A program made the translations under genes and the position numbers. Positions 12,008 through 25,890 of a DNA stretch of 64,000 nt are shown one piece after another. The notes beneath the pieces are model-generated. The model did no database searches and was not told the origin of the DNA. It saw only the letters and a list, made by a program, of their open reading frames with translations. Within the stretch, counting starts at the first letter, position 1; the number at the start of each line of letters is the position of its first letter. Origin of the DNA: Malurus cyaneus samueli (taxonomy: Eukaryota; Chordata; Aves; Passeriformes; Maluridae); the NCBI GenBank assembly GCA_009741485.1, contig CM019218.1:40255358-40319357 (forward strand), in the 5' to 3' direction.

Positions 12008-15000
12008 GATGTGTGACACCCCGGAAGAGACCAAGATTTGCTGAACTCAGTCTCTGGTGCTGTTTTTGATTGTCAGGCATAACTGACCTGTTCTGATTTA
12101 TATGACTGTCCCTACCAAGGCAAGCAGCTGCCTGCTTGACTCAGAGATGAGCTATTAATTCACAGAGGTCCCTATATTAAATGCATATGCTCTTTGCTGT
12201 TTTCTGTCACTACAATGCCTTTTTCTTCATATTTTGCATACATTTCCCTCTTCCATTAACTTGCTTTCCAGATAGTTGGTTAAGTTAATGTATTTGCACT
12301 TGGCTCATGCATTAATCTCTGCAAACTACCTGACATTTTGCATAGTGCGCACCTTGTCATAAATTATTGCTTACTTCATAGTATGTATAACTCTGTATTT
12401 CCAACCACTATAAATAAAGGTAAAGTGATGCCTCAGCTACTGCTGACTCACAAAACAACATTGACAGAAGGAAGCCATTCACAAATAGAGAAATAATGAA
12501 GATTTCTTTTCAATCTAATGGGCATTAGGGAAAATAGTTTAAAGTTCAGCAAGTAGTTGGAATTTTAATATATAAGTTTACTAACACAACTCCTAGAGCT
12601 GGCCACGAATTCTAAGAAGGATAAGAAAATGTCACTGTGCTATGAGATAAGGAGTCATTTAATCTTCCCTGTCTTATGCCTTCCTTTGTTCAGTTTTCTT
12701 TTATTAATACAAGAACAACAGGTTTCTTTAGGTTTTGAAGTGTTCTTATTTATCTCCCTTTGCTGAAGTTCAGTTCTGTGGTTGAAAAACTAACTAGATA
12801 GGGGCTCACACAATGTCTGTCATTCCCTGCAATTGGCAGCCACGAAATGGAACAAAGTGAGGAGCTCTTTATATATGCCTGAGGAAGGTTAGATAGACTT
12901 CCTCTACCCTTCAAACAAGAGGCACAGCACACCACTGTGGAAACAAACCACCCCAGCCTCACTGATCCTCCCTCTGGAGCAGTGGGGTCTCACAGTTTGT
13001 ACTCACGAGGAAGAATCACATCAGCTTCCAGCAGAAAAAAATAAATTACTCAACAAAAGCTTTTTTCTGACTAATTTAGAGCCCTTTCATCATCAAGCAA
13101 ACAGAAAATTGCATTCATGCTGACTGTCTATTATTCAGGCATACAGTGATAAAAGACAAGAGCTGCAAGCAAAACCATAAAGTCTTCAGGACACCAGCAA
13201 GAACCCCTTCTTCTCATCATAGCTGCAATAAGATCTGAAATATTCTTAATGTTCAAATGTCTTCTGCTTTCTTGTGTGCTACACTTATACCTCTGTCTGA
13301 AGATCACTGTCTCTGTTTCCCATTTTGTTGAATTCCCACAAAAATGTTGAATTAATATAGCTCTTGTAGAATTCTGCAGTTGTGAGCCCAGAGATGCTCA
13401 GATGGCTTCAAAGCAAGTTATAAGTGTTTGCTAGGAGTGGTGCTCAAAGCTTTAACTGTGGAATCAAATTGTGGTAACAGTAACAAAAACCCATTCAACA
13501 CATTAAGCAGTAAAAGAATGTCATCTGAGATCTGCAATTTTGGATGCAAGTTTGTTGATGTTCACATCCACTATATATTTTCAAGTATTTTTATTTTTTA
13601 ATATCAAGATACATGCGCAAGGCAGGTGTATTAAGACCAATGTAGCATACAGTGATACTACTAAACTTAATCCTTGAGCAGTGAAAGTCTAGTCCAAAAA
13701 AATAAGTAAGAGTCAGTCCTTCCCAAGGGCAGAAGTCTTCTTGCCAAGTTGGAGAATGCTACTTACCTGCTGTGACCTCTCTGATGTCTGTTCTGCATTT
13801 TCCTGCATTCTCGGTGATACATCGATCTGATACGCTGCCAAGGTGTGGGATAAACTTGGCACACCCTTGCTTCTCACCAGTATCGATGCACTGGCTTTTC
13901 TAACACTTGCTTTCCTGAAGGAATGGCTGTTCTCAGGAAAGATCGATTTCCTCCCTTTCTTAGTTCAGCTTTGGAATACAATCAAAACTTTTAGTCTGTG
14001 GATTCTCCCACATAAATTTCTTTTTATCTCAGAAGTCAATTATATCAGTTAATCATAAAGAATCTGGAAATATTATGTGATGTGTGTGTGGGGCAATAGA
14101 TAAATGTCAAATCTTGTTGCTGCAGGTTGGAAGGGAAATGCTGCTTGTGAAATATCTGTAGGTACTGAAAAGGCCAGACCATTTCTAGGGTGGAGTTTAC
14201 TAGCAACTTAAGTGCCCTATCCCTGAAAGTCAGGCGACACATACGCGTAAATCAGAGTTGTGACATTTGCAATTATTCTCAAGCAAATATATGTGCCTTC
14301 AGGGATAACATTTAAAGAAAACAAAAACTTGGACAATAGACTTTTCTTTCCCTTTGTCTTTCAAATGTATGGAACAGCAAAAACCTTCCATTGCTAAGAC
14401 ACCCACAAGCCATTAATTAAAGTAACAGATACATATTTTTATGGTATCATGGTGAAAAATGCATTAATTTCTTGCTATTGTCCATGACGTTATTTGTAAA
14501 GGAAGCCTACCTTTTAAAGGGACAGGATAAAAGACTGGACTTGAAGCTGGGCTAAATTTCTTTTATGTTGATAATGTTGAAGTTTCCTTATATTCTTCTT
14601 AGCAGAAATCTGGTGCGTTCCCAGGAGGGCTGGTTATAGGCAAATCCAGCTAGGGGATATATTCCCTCTAGGAATTTCCTTTCCTCTGTATTCCTGAATT
14701 TCACCTAATTCATGATTATTCCATTGTCAAAGAGAACCATTGTCCTGAGTGATGTTCTGGCCCTTTTCTACATTTAAAGCACTCCCCAGCACTGCCACCA
14801 GTAAATTTTATTACTAGACACATTCTTTTGTGCCACAAAATAATATTAATTAAAGAAGAAATTTGATCATCATACAGCAGGCAAGGAATCTGGAAGGGAG
14901 ATCAAAAATACTGATTTTGTAGCCCTCAAATTAAAACCTAATTTTTTTTTAAAGTAGCAACAACAATGTTGAACATGAGGGCAAAAGCCTGATTGCTCCA

Positions 15001-18000
15001 GGAACTGAGGATCTCAAAATAACAGCTTCTGGGGAAGAAACAAACCCCCAGTGATCTCAGGAAAGTGAACCAGATACACTCAATCCCAGAACAGCAAGAA
15101 ACAAAATAGATTGAGTCACGAGCTAAGTAGTAAGGATTTTTAATAAATTTTCAATTTGTAAAAATATTATATGACTACAAACAGAAAGATAATACCTTTA
15201 TGGAAGGGGTAAAAGTTTCTGAATACAATGGCTGGTTCACTACTCTGACCTGAAAAACACATTCAAACAGATTTTTGAAGTAAGGAAAAAGGGGGGGAAT
15301 AAGGTCTGCATTCTCTTTAATAGGAACTGATTTTCAAGATAATAGATTAATATGTCTGGACAAAACATCTGTCATAGAACAGCATGGCAAAAGTTGGAAT
15401 ATACTTTAAGCCTTTTGCAGGAGCACTTCTACACTTCTGCAGATGCCCAGACCACCATAATAAGGAGCTTCCACTGAGAAGTAAATAAAACATGAAAAGA
15501 AAGTTTCCCAAAACCAATGTGATCCCAAATAGTGTTTGCTACAGATTGTCCAGTGATTGCAGGGTAGTAGAGAAAAATAAAGTCAGATAATCAGGATAGC
15601 AGAGCCGTTGTCTCCATTATTTTCTAGCCTGTGTCAGTTTCTATGAGGACAAACTGGTTTTAGTTGCTGTGAACGCTGAACAATTGTATTTCTATGGTCC
15701 TGTCTCAATTACTCTGTTTTTTTGCCTCGGTCAGTACTCTACAGCACCTGCCTTTACTATCTGCTACTTTACTATCTAATGCAACTGCATTTCTCCTCAG
15801 CATCTTTGTTGAAATACTTCTGGATGTTCCGTGGAAATAAATCTGCACACCAATGAAGCCTTGCTGAGACTTCCAGACACTTAAGGCCTCGACTGCAAAA
15901 ATGACACTCCTACTGGCTTTTAAAAAAGACTGGCAGAAGATGCTGCAGAAGATCATCATGCCATTAATACCAAGTGGAAAAAGCAAAATTGTTTTTTAGA
16001 GCAACTGGCAAATGTCTGGGCTTTTAGCACTTGTTTGAGATTAGCAAACTACTATTTTACTTACGTGTGAGAAAACAAGCAAAAACCAGCAAGATTTTTT
16101 TAAGATCTTAATATCCTTTTTTCTAAATTTCAAATGTTTAGCTTAGCCATTTCTCTCTTCTTATTTCCAAGATGATAATTTTCACAAACAGGATTTATCA
16201 TTTTCTTACTAGAGTTTGTTTCTGTCATTTTCAAACTAAGATATAAAACCAAAACAGAAAGATAAAGGTAAACTAAATTGCTGAGGGAAAGAGGGTGGTG
16301 CATTTCTTTCCTTTGTGACTGTAGGCAGCTGGGTCAGGATTCCTGACAAAATTTCACTGCATTATTAATCTCCAGCAGTGTGGGCTGTAAAGCAAAGAGC
16401 ACAGAAAAACCACACAAAGTAGTACAATCCCAACACACTATTGACAGGTGTTGGGCAAGCGGGGACTTGGCAGAGGCTGAATAGGGAGAAATGAAATAAG
16501 CACTGGGTGTGGGAGATACAGAATTTCTGAGGCAGGGAATGTGGCAAGTTGCAAGAAGCTTCACCAGCAACACAGAGAGGATGGGGAATAGGATTGGAAG
16601 ATTAGTAACTCTGTCAGTCTGGCCCAGGGAGTCAGTGGCACGGTCAGCACGTGTGGCTCATATGCACAGATTGAAGTGGGATCTGTACAGTTCCAGCTCA
16701 ATCACTCAAGTTATTGAGATTATGGAATTCATTACCATGGCCATTTCTTATTTATTTATATTTTTTAAAAAAAATATTGACACTAGAAATAATGAGCATA
16801 ATATGTGGACTATGTTACACATCTGAAAAATAATTTCATGGCACGTAAGTTTCCTCCCTCCATACATTTCTGAAGGTTTCCACCTTGGATTTTGGATGCA
16901 GGGAGAAGCAAGACATACCAAACTCCCAATCAGCAGTAGTTGGCCAATTTCCATTCCAGTTTTTCCACTTAAGTTATCCCTCATGTGAATCTGCAAAGAG
17001 ACAGGGAATTCTAGGGCTCTTGATCTTCATCCTGGAAATGTGCACCCAAAAAAAAAAAACCAATCCTACTTAATTTCTCTGCTAATGTGGCATCAATTAC
17101 TTCAACATATTTTCAGTGGTTCTAGATGGCTTTTGTTTACAGTAACCTTATCAGCATCATGATACAAACACTTGTTGAATTCCTAGTATTTCATTTTTGC
17201 TGGCCTTTGTGAACATGTGTTGCTCACAAAAATCAACTTTTACCAACCAGTTTGAATGCACTTGTCTGCCAAGCCTAAATCCAAGCAGTTGATTGAGTGA
17301 GGCTTACTTGGAGTGCTTGCTCCCACACTCTGACATTTGCTTTTCTTTTATTTCAGTTTACATTTGTGTCTCATAGAACTAGCAGAAGGGAACAAAGCAT
17401 ATTGCTTGTTAGCTGAAATAACTTGTATTTTTCTTTTTGCTCTATAAAAAGGCATCTTGACCTCTTGCAGCTTTGCTTTTTCCCTTGGCCTCCCCCACTC
17501 AGGGAGCAAGGTGGCAATGTGGAGGTAGTTTGGAGATAACTGCTGAATGCACTGCACCTACTGCCAAGGTCTGGGTTGAATCCAGACTCTTTAAGGAGAA
17601 TTAGAATAACCAGGCAGTGGCTGATAACACGTCTAGACCTAAAAAGCTGAAAAAACATTAGCATTTTGTGTTGGTGGAATGAAAATAGATGAGCCATGAC
17701 AGGCACAGAGAAGGGTTTGTCTGCCAGGGCACAGAGATCATTAAAAGCAGAGGAAACACCAGGGAAGTCCATGGATTGGGAACTGAGCTGGGGGAGCTGC
17801 AACAGCACACCAAAAGCAGGACAAATATGAAAGACAACAGCCCCAGAGAGCTGGGATACTCAGCAGTGTTGCCTTTGTAATGCAAGTACTCTCCTACTCA
17901 GTCTACCTCTGAAGGGCCCTCCTGTCAGGCTGAACAGAGAAGAAAGCCAGAGGTACATGAATCCTTGGCTGCTCTGTGCAGTGATCACTGAAGAGTTCAG

Positions 18001-21000
18001 CCAAACCACACCGACTCTCAGGGGTTTTGTGCTAAGAGCCATCCACGGCCACTGAACCTGGGAACTCACACTTACATGTGCCTGGAATTTTTCCTGCTAA
18101 GGAAAACTTTCCTTCCATTCCTTTGAAGACGTTTAGGGAAGCTTATATTTAGGCTAGAGATGTTTTTGAAAGAGCGAATTCATGGCGATCTTGTTTAAAT
18201 AGTAAAGCTCTATTCTGGAAGGGAAAAGCCTTTGATTTCCAATTTCTCTGTGTGGAGATGGGTAGAGGGTTTTATTATCCTAAGTGCTCCTCTAAGGCCA
18301 GTGTACTTGGTTTATGGAACGAAACTAAACAGTCATACATTTTTCCAATACCGGCTACATTATTTCTGCAAAACTTAAACCTTATCTCTGTGCTTGGAAT
18401 GCACACAAATAATACAGAAGTGGTAAAAAGAAAGGAAGAAAAATTATTTTTCCTATACTTTCCTCTTTATTTTACCAGAAAACACAATCAGTGCTACCAT
18501 GTACAAGTATAATATTCCCTGGGTATAGCAGCACTCTGCTGCATCTATCTATTTATTGCTCAGAAAATGAATATGGGTTGGGTAAGTACTGCATGAGAGC
18601 TGCTCGGGAGCAGTACAACATTGCCACCATGTGCTATGCACAAAGAACTGCTCTTATTGAGTCAATAGAGTTACCCTCTTTTTTTTTATGTTATTTTAGA
18701 GAAAATTGGAGGGAAAAAAATCAGGATAAGTAAGTAATTTCTCCCCCTGCCCTTTATTTTTTTTTTTTTTCTGTGGATTTAGGCACTGGGAAAGTATGTC
18801 TGGAGCATTGCTCATCAGCCTCCAGTCTCTTTAGAGATTCAGCCAGCCAGGAGCACATTTGGGAGTCTCCTCTTGGACTGTTGATCTTGTGGAGTACAGG
18901 AACTGCATTAGGAATTAATGATCCCAGGTCTAAGTGGAAAATTAAAGAACTGAAATAGTTCAGGAGTGTTTTTTTCTAAAAATACTATACTTCTTTAACA
19001 TTTTTGCTTATACTGCCAAGCAGCATCTTTCCTAGAGCAACCCAATGAAAATCACGTTCTAGTACAGTGGGAATGATTAATCATAAATGATGGCATGATT
19101 GCCTCTGAGGATCAGTGACATTTTCTATCACCTTTGAAACAACCTTGGTCTTTTTCAGAGGGGTTAGGTCTTGACTCCTATGACACTGATCTCAGCACTA
19201 ACAGTTCACAAACAATACATCTTTGCCTTTCAACAAGGCTAGAATGTGGTTTTTTTTGCTCTTGATGAAAAAGGTTAAACATTAAACATAGAACCTTAGT
19301 GCAATCAAACTACAGTAGAGTGAGGGCGTACTATGTTTTCAGTATTTTTCACTTGGAAGAACTAAAGAAGTAGATAAATGTATGGTATCTGTGATGATAG
19401 AAAAGACAAATTTAAATACTAAAAAAGAAACAAGATTTTTTTGTTTCATAATCTCAGTTCATGGAAAGGTGAAGAGCTACACAAAACCATTCATGCCACA
19501 GATGCAAAGAACAAATACGTGTTCATACCAGCAGTGTGGATATATCTACTGACTACACACAGTCAGTTATGACCATCACGGTCCAGGTAACTGAAGCTAC
19601 AATCCCCAGCAGGTCCAAAAGACAGGCAGCAAATCAGCTGGAGCCAAGAAGGGGCAGGTACTGAGCTGGCCCTTTCACCCTACTGACACCCTCAGTGAGC
19701 CATAAGTCAGTTTGAAATGTATCCTCGAGGAGGTGAATCTTTACTGAATTAACTGGCACAATTTACACCTCTCTGCCTAATGCCAGGCAGTTCATGCAGC
19801 CATTCTGGTTACTGGCTTTGCCATTCTAGTCAACACTAAGTATTTTTATTGGTACACAAGACTAGAGGGTGCATCTGACAGCACTCCTTGCATACTGTTG
19901 GTTTCCAGCCAAACTTTGTCACAATTCAAAATGTTGATTGTGAAAGCTAAGACCTCTAATTAAATTAAATCTCTAAGTAATGCAGAATATACTAACTCAG
20001 AACTTACCAGTCCTGTGGTAGAGTGCTCACAGATTTTTCACCTCTGAAATTATTTCTAGTACGGATTCTCCTTCACACTGCTGCTAGAAAACTTCCTATC
20101 CCATCTCAAGTCTTTCTATAACCATAGGTACTACCTTCCTTTTATAAACAAATCCTTCATCAGCAGGCCTTTCTCTAACCAACCAGAAAGAACAGAGTGC
20201 ATGCAGTGACAGCACTGTTCCTCACTTGTACAGCTTTTTATTTTTCATTGTTTATGGCCTTGGGATGTTAGAAAAATGTGTGACAATATTTTATCTGAGT
20301 TTAGACAGTTATGAGTGAATTCATGAGAGATTCTCAGTTAATGGAGTCTTTCCTTTACTACTCAGCTCTAGGATATTTTATTCTACAGCTCTCCAGAAAA
20401 GACCTAGCCCACCTCAGCATGAAAAGCAGGATACAGGCAAATACATTCCCAGCAGGCAAGATACATGAGGGAAAGTGATGTGGCCCAGTTGTACTACTTC
20501 AGTAAGACAATAACATGTCTGACATCAAGCAGGCATATCAGAAGGACTCCTAAAGCTATTTTCTTTCGACAATATAGTGTAACATCATTATAAGAACCTG
20601 CATGATTTGCAAAAAAAAAAAAAAACAAACAAAAAAACAAAAGTGTTTTTTTCTTTTTAGAACATTTGAATTAAAATTGTCATTTAAAAATCCTATTCTC
20701 AGCAAACACAACAAATGTAATTGTTTTCAGCTTGAGGCAAAAATTGGTTTCAGAAACAGCCAGTGCAGAAACCACTGTAGATGCTACTACAAATTTGCTA
20801 TCAATAGTTCATAGCTGCACATGAATTTGAGGATCATGTCAGTACATGACTAATAGACAACCACTTCCATTACTCCTTTCACTCAAAGACCAATAGCAAA
20901 TACATCTGAAGCCTCAGTATTCCCAAAGTAGGGGCTGTCTTAGGCTTGAGGGTCTGGCTCAGCCCCCAGTGCAGGTACAGGCTCTGAAATTTCACTGACT

Positions 21001-24000
21001 ATTCACTGAAATGGGCTTTTTGTTTACTCCATTCAGCCTCTCTGCTATATAAAAGATCCTAATAACTTTTATGTCACATGCTCTGCAATGAATGGATAAT
21101 TGCGTCAACCCAGCAAGAGCATGACTCACTAAGTGAGCAATATCCATTTTCAACAGGGCAAAAATATCAGTCTAGACCCACTTAACTGTTGCATGATACA
21201 ATTTAGCACTGCTGTAGCATGTATTAAATTAATTAAAAGACTTTCCTTCTCGTCAAAGGTATAATCAAGGCAATTTGCTTCCAAACATAATCAGAAAACT
21301 ATGCAAGGAAAGCTTTGTAATATGAGCTATTTTTTCATGTGGAAAGTTAATTGATTTTCTATCATTTTTCCCCTTTGAGATTCAAATGAAGCTTTACAAA
21401 AGTTGTTGCACATTTATGTGTAATTGGTCCACTTGAACTTTAAAAGCTTACCTGAAACTAGGCCAGTAAAGTGCTTCTTTTCTCCCCTTCTTCTGAGAGA
21501 TTGTATCAACAATCACATTTAAAAAATTTGCCTAGAGGTCACAGAAAACTCCGGAGTGCTTAAAACAATTAACATTTATAACAGAGAGACTTTGAGGTAG
21601 GAATCAGTTTCCACTCCCATTGAATACATCAGCAAATATCTATCTGAATCTTAATAATATAGAGGTGGTTTGAAGAAATACATATTTTTGTTTCTGGTGC
21701 TTGGCACCAGAGAAAAAAATCCATCTGGAAAAGAAAGGTTGGGGAAGGTGAACTGAAAAGCAAAATTGAACATTGCTACACCAGCAAGCAGTAATCAGTC
21801 TAGATGCTGGTATTCTCCCCTAGTCATTCCTTTGGGGAGGGCAGGGTGAGGCAGGATTACATGGAAACTTGTTTTGGAACAGAAAAGAAATAAAAATTAC
21901 ATTGTCTTCTGAGGAGTCTCTTGGTAAGCTGTAGTTCCCTGGAAGTGTCCCAGAGAATTGGCAGCATTATACAAGAGCCAACTACAAAAGACAGGGAGTG
22001 TCCAGGTGTTTGCTGTGTTGACTCTGAAAGAGCTACAGTGGGATAAGAAAATCAAGAGGAATTTGTAGTGACCAAAAGACAGACTATTTTGAAGTTGACT
22101 GAACCGAGTTCTGCTCTGAATTATTTCAACCAGCAGCACCTCCCTGATTTGGGTAGAACAAATGCTTCATAAAAAATACCAGCTCACCCCAATATGCATG
22201 GGATCAAATTAACAGATGGTCAGCCAAAGGGTTTCAACAGCTTCTTCGGCTCTCAGTACCAAGAAGATTCCTTTTTCCTGTTGAAAAATGTAGCAATGCC
22301 ATTGCTTTTTCTCTGTACCCTCTTTTATATTGATTGCTGTATCGTAGTAGCTGAGACCAATAAAAGCAAGGAGAGAAAACAGTGCAAGAAATATGCCCTG
22401 CAAATACAGATCTGACAGAGCTTTTGGATTCTGGAAAAAAATTAACTTCACTTATTCCAAAGTAAGATCAAATATTATGTCATTTACTTAGGCAAAGAGC
22501 TCATGCTCAGCCATGCAGTCATGAGCCAAAATCTACATATAGACATGGTTTTTCTCTAAGCCCTGATGGGGTTCTGATCCAACAGTCCACTTCCAAATTC
22601 TAATCTAAGTTGCCTTTTGAAGAGCAGGAAAAAAATAAAGCCATCTCTCCTATCTTACTGTGCAATTGTAATTCAATGAGACTGTTAAAAAAAAAGTAGA
22701 ATATTTAAATAATATATCATTGCTCATTTTTGCAAATGCTGGCAGTGATGCTTCACAAATGGACTGCCAGCCTGCGTACAAATCAAGAGTTGGTAGCGAT
22801 GCTTCAGAACTAAAACAATCAGACTGAACCTGCAACACTAAACTGAACCGTCCTCTCTTCCATTACAGGAATTGGAATTCAAGACAATAACAGTCTTATC
22901 AAGTAAAATTCTTCAAACCTCAACCATTCATTGTCATGTACCTTAATCTAAGAGGAAAAATATTAATGAAATCCAGCTGTTGGCTACTGCACTACTCTGT
23001 TCCTATAGCATATTCTCCAATACGCATTTCCAAATTTCTTTTAATTCGCCTTATGAAATCAGCTCCTCCAACTTCTCATTGTGGTACTCACAGAGTCTAG
23101 TGAATCTGAATTTCAGCAAGCTGTTTTTCCTAAATTTAACATTTTAAAATTTTATTTCATTCCCAATTTTATCACTTCTGTTCAGAGCACTCAAACTCAT
23201 GGTTTTTTAGTATCATCTCTGAAGGATGTCTTTGATCTGTTGATTCTGGGGCAGTGAGTGAAAAGTATCAAAAGAATAGACATTTCAAAAACTAGATTTT
23301 GTGTAATACAGGATTACAAGCAGTGTCAGATAAACACTCATTTGCACATTTGTGAGCAGAACCTAATCCTGTCAGTATCAGTTGAGACCACCTTGTAAAA
23401 CACACAGTACTAAACACTATTACCCTTGAAACAGTAGCCAGCTGAATTTGGTTAGATTGTTTGCCAGCAGGTTCATACATGAGGGTGTGGAGGAGCAGAG
23501 GGAAGGGATGTTTCAGCTGCTCTTTTGACGACCAAGCTTCTCACACAAACATGGCAGAAGAATCTAAAGCAAAATACAAAGCATCAAATTCCAAGCAAAA
23601 GCAACATTTGGCTGCTCAGCCAACTTCTCTTCCCACTAGCTCTCTTCTTCCTGCTCTCAGCAGAAAGATATCCACTGGGGTTTTGTACAGTTTTCATTAC
23701 TAATGTTCACAAATAGGAAATATACTTGTGGAATACAGGCAACGTGTCACAATCCAAAACAAACACCCTTAAACAGATCACAATTTTGTTGTGGGAAATG
23801 TTGTTCAGCTAATGAAAGCTGTCAGTATTTTCGACAGTCTGGGTTTTGAAATATGTTCGTTAACAGAATGCTTGGTGAGCAGAGGAGCCAAAATGTAAGC
23901 AGCTGATTTAAACAAAGGCAACTTGGAATTAAATTTTCACTCAATAAATAGACTGACCATTATTTGTATTTTCCTGATTGTTTGTTTTGACAGTTTTGCA

Positions 24001-25549
24001 AATGCTAAGCTTGAGCATGAAATGCTAACTATGCTTTGATGTTTCCTGGCCCACACATCAGCTTTCCATCTTTTTTACTTTATCATTTTATACAGCAGGG
24101 AAGTAGCTCATCAGATTAATGTGGTGTCAGCTTCTGGAAAACTAGTTAGAAAACAGACATAGGAAAGACAAAATAAAAAAAATAAGGAAAAGAGGCCGGA
24201 AAATGCATTCCAGCATTTCTCTCTCAAAAACCAAATATGCAATCTGCAGCAAATCTAAATGGTAGAATCAACACTTCAGGTAATCAGTAGAATTTGTCCT
24301 CCTCGCTAAGTTATTCTGAGGAGCATAAGCAACATCATAAATGACGTTTGCCTCTTTCTAAGAATTATGCACATCATAATGCACTTTACAAGTTTTTATA
24401 CATACGGACATAAAAGCAGATAGATTCAAGAAAACTTATTAAACTTAGTGCTTACTTGTTGTAAGTACACACCTGCTCTCCAGAAACTGCCACCAGAATC
24501 CTCAACCACAACAGCCATGCAAGAACAAACGCATAACATATGATAGAATGAGGCTAAAGCCTTAATTTATGGTGTTAGGACTACCACAAAATATACTGAA
24601 GAATCTCACACAAATTTTAATCTCATTTTAATGGCTCAAAAGATAACTGTATTGTAAATCAACATGAATTAGAAAATGATCACACAAATTTTTCAGCTGG
24701 CCATTCAAAGGCTTTCAAGAATTGCACGAAATCAACAGAATATTCCAGCATGGTTTCACTCTCTTGAAAAATAAAATTTTTCATTTAATTCTAAAAATTT
24801 AATCCATTATCTTCCTATAGAGTTCAGTAATGCCAACTGTCACATTTCATTGGTTATTTTTATATAGGCAGGTCCCTTACTGCTTTGGGTTCCTTAGATC
24901 ATATTTTGTCTTAGTCCAGTACTATGTAGTTGCTAGAGAAATGTTTGGTTAGCAATTTTTAAAGTTAAGCATTTACTTCCTCAAAGTTTGGGAATATTCA
25001 GATAAGAGGGCTTTCAATACACACAGAGAAAGTTTCAACAATCTGATATTCTGTGAAGTTAGATTTAGGAATGGTTCAGATCTCTCTTTCCTTATTCTTT
25101 TGGAAAGTTAATGTGGAGAGATGTACTGAACAAGACTACATAAAATTACAGATTGTTAATCAGGGGAATTTTATTATCTGTCCTTTTTGGAAGTGCTGTA
25201 AATGAGACAAATATTTCTGCATTTTCATAAGGCATTAAAATTGATTTCTATTTTAACTGTGGGGCACTGCAATTGCAAATAAAGTAGCCTGTCTATAAAA
25301 ATGACAGCACTTTTTAACACTTGCTTTTCTTCATGCATACTTGTCACAGAAAAGCACTAAAATCATCTCCACTCTAACTTGTGGTATTTCACAGCCCATA
25401 CACCTGTGATGTTGTTTTGCCGTATCTTACCAGCAAAACACAAGTTGCCACCTCCATCAGCCAGCAATCACAAATTTACCAAACTCATAATCTTCTGACA
25501 TGTTCTGCAACTTAATGCCACTGCAGAGAAAACTGTCTGCCTTGTTTTC

Positions 25550-25890
25550 CCAAGGGATGTGCAGACATTTAGCACCTGGGAGAGCTGCATGTGCCCAGGA
25601 CTGGCGAAGGCAGCTGGGTCCCAGAGAGAGGAGCCCAGGGCAGATGTGGCACCTCAGGGCCACCTGTGCCAACTGCCAGCTGGCCACAAGAAAGGGCTCC
25701 ACGGTGGGAATGCCCTGTGCCGGCCCCAGCCCTTGGCTCTGAGGTGCAGGGAGCCACATCCTGAGGCCAGCAGAACTCTGAGCATGGGTTTCCTCACCTC
25801 ACTCGAGGGGTTGGAAACGCAGGGGCTGAGCTGCAGCCTGGGAAGGGGAGCCCTGGGAAGGGGCTGAGCTTCAGCACAGCCCAGCAAGTG
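25550..25890. other. Local GC-rich island in AT-rich DNA
   Basis: Roughly 60% G+C over about 340 bp, against an AT-rich background, with few CpG dinucleotides. It is rich in CAGG, CCTGGG and CTGCAG words and includes a local near-duplication (GGGAAGGGGAGCCCT then GGGAAGGGGCTGAGC). Several frames are open on both strands, as expected from the composition. It does not look like a CpG-island promoter. It may be a diverged repeat or an isolated exon. Confidence 0.6.

Larger units (their letters stand above)
7194..25549. other. Gene-poor sequence downstream of IFTAP
   Basis: ORFs here are short and have no recognisable domain. Apart from a possible ancient CR1 scrap near 11.1 kb and an 11-bp minisatellite near 12.0 kb, nothing could be identified. 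Conserved non-coding elements may be present but need alignment to detect. Confidence 0.6.

Noticed and set aside
15372..15420. Sequence starting TCATAGAACAGCATGG, resembling a CR1 tail
   Set aside because: Only the first few bases match; no further CR1 3' sequence follows.
17371..17808. 145-codon minus-strand ORF with hydrophobic stretches
   Set aside because: No family resemblance. An overlapping second minus-strand frame is equally open, suggesting local stop-codon scarcity rather than coding.
22209..22451. 80-codon minus-strand ORF with one hydrophobic segment
   Set aside because: A single membrane-like stretch from T-rich DNA is common by chance. Homology is absent and the opposite strand is open as well.
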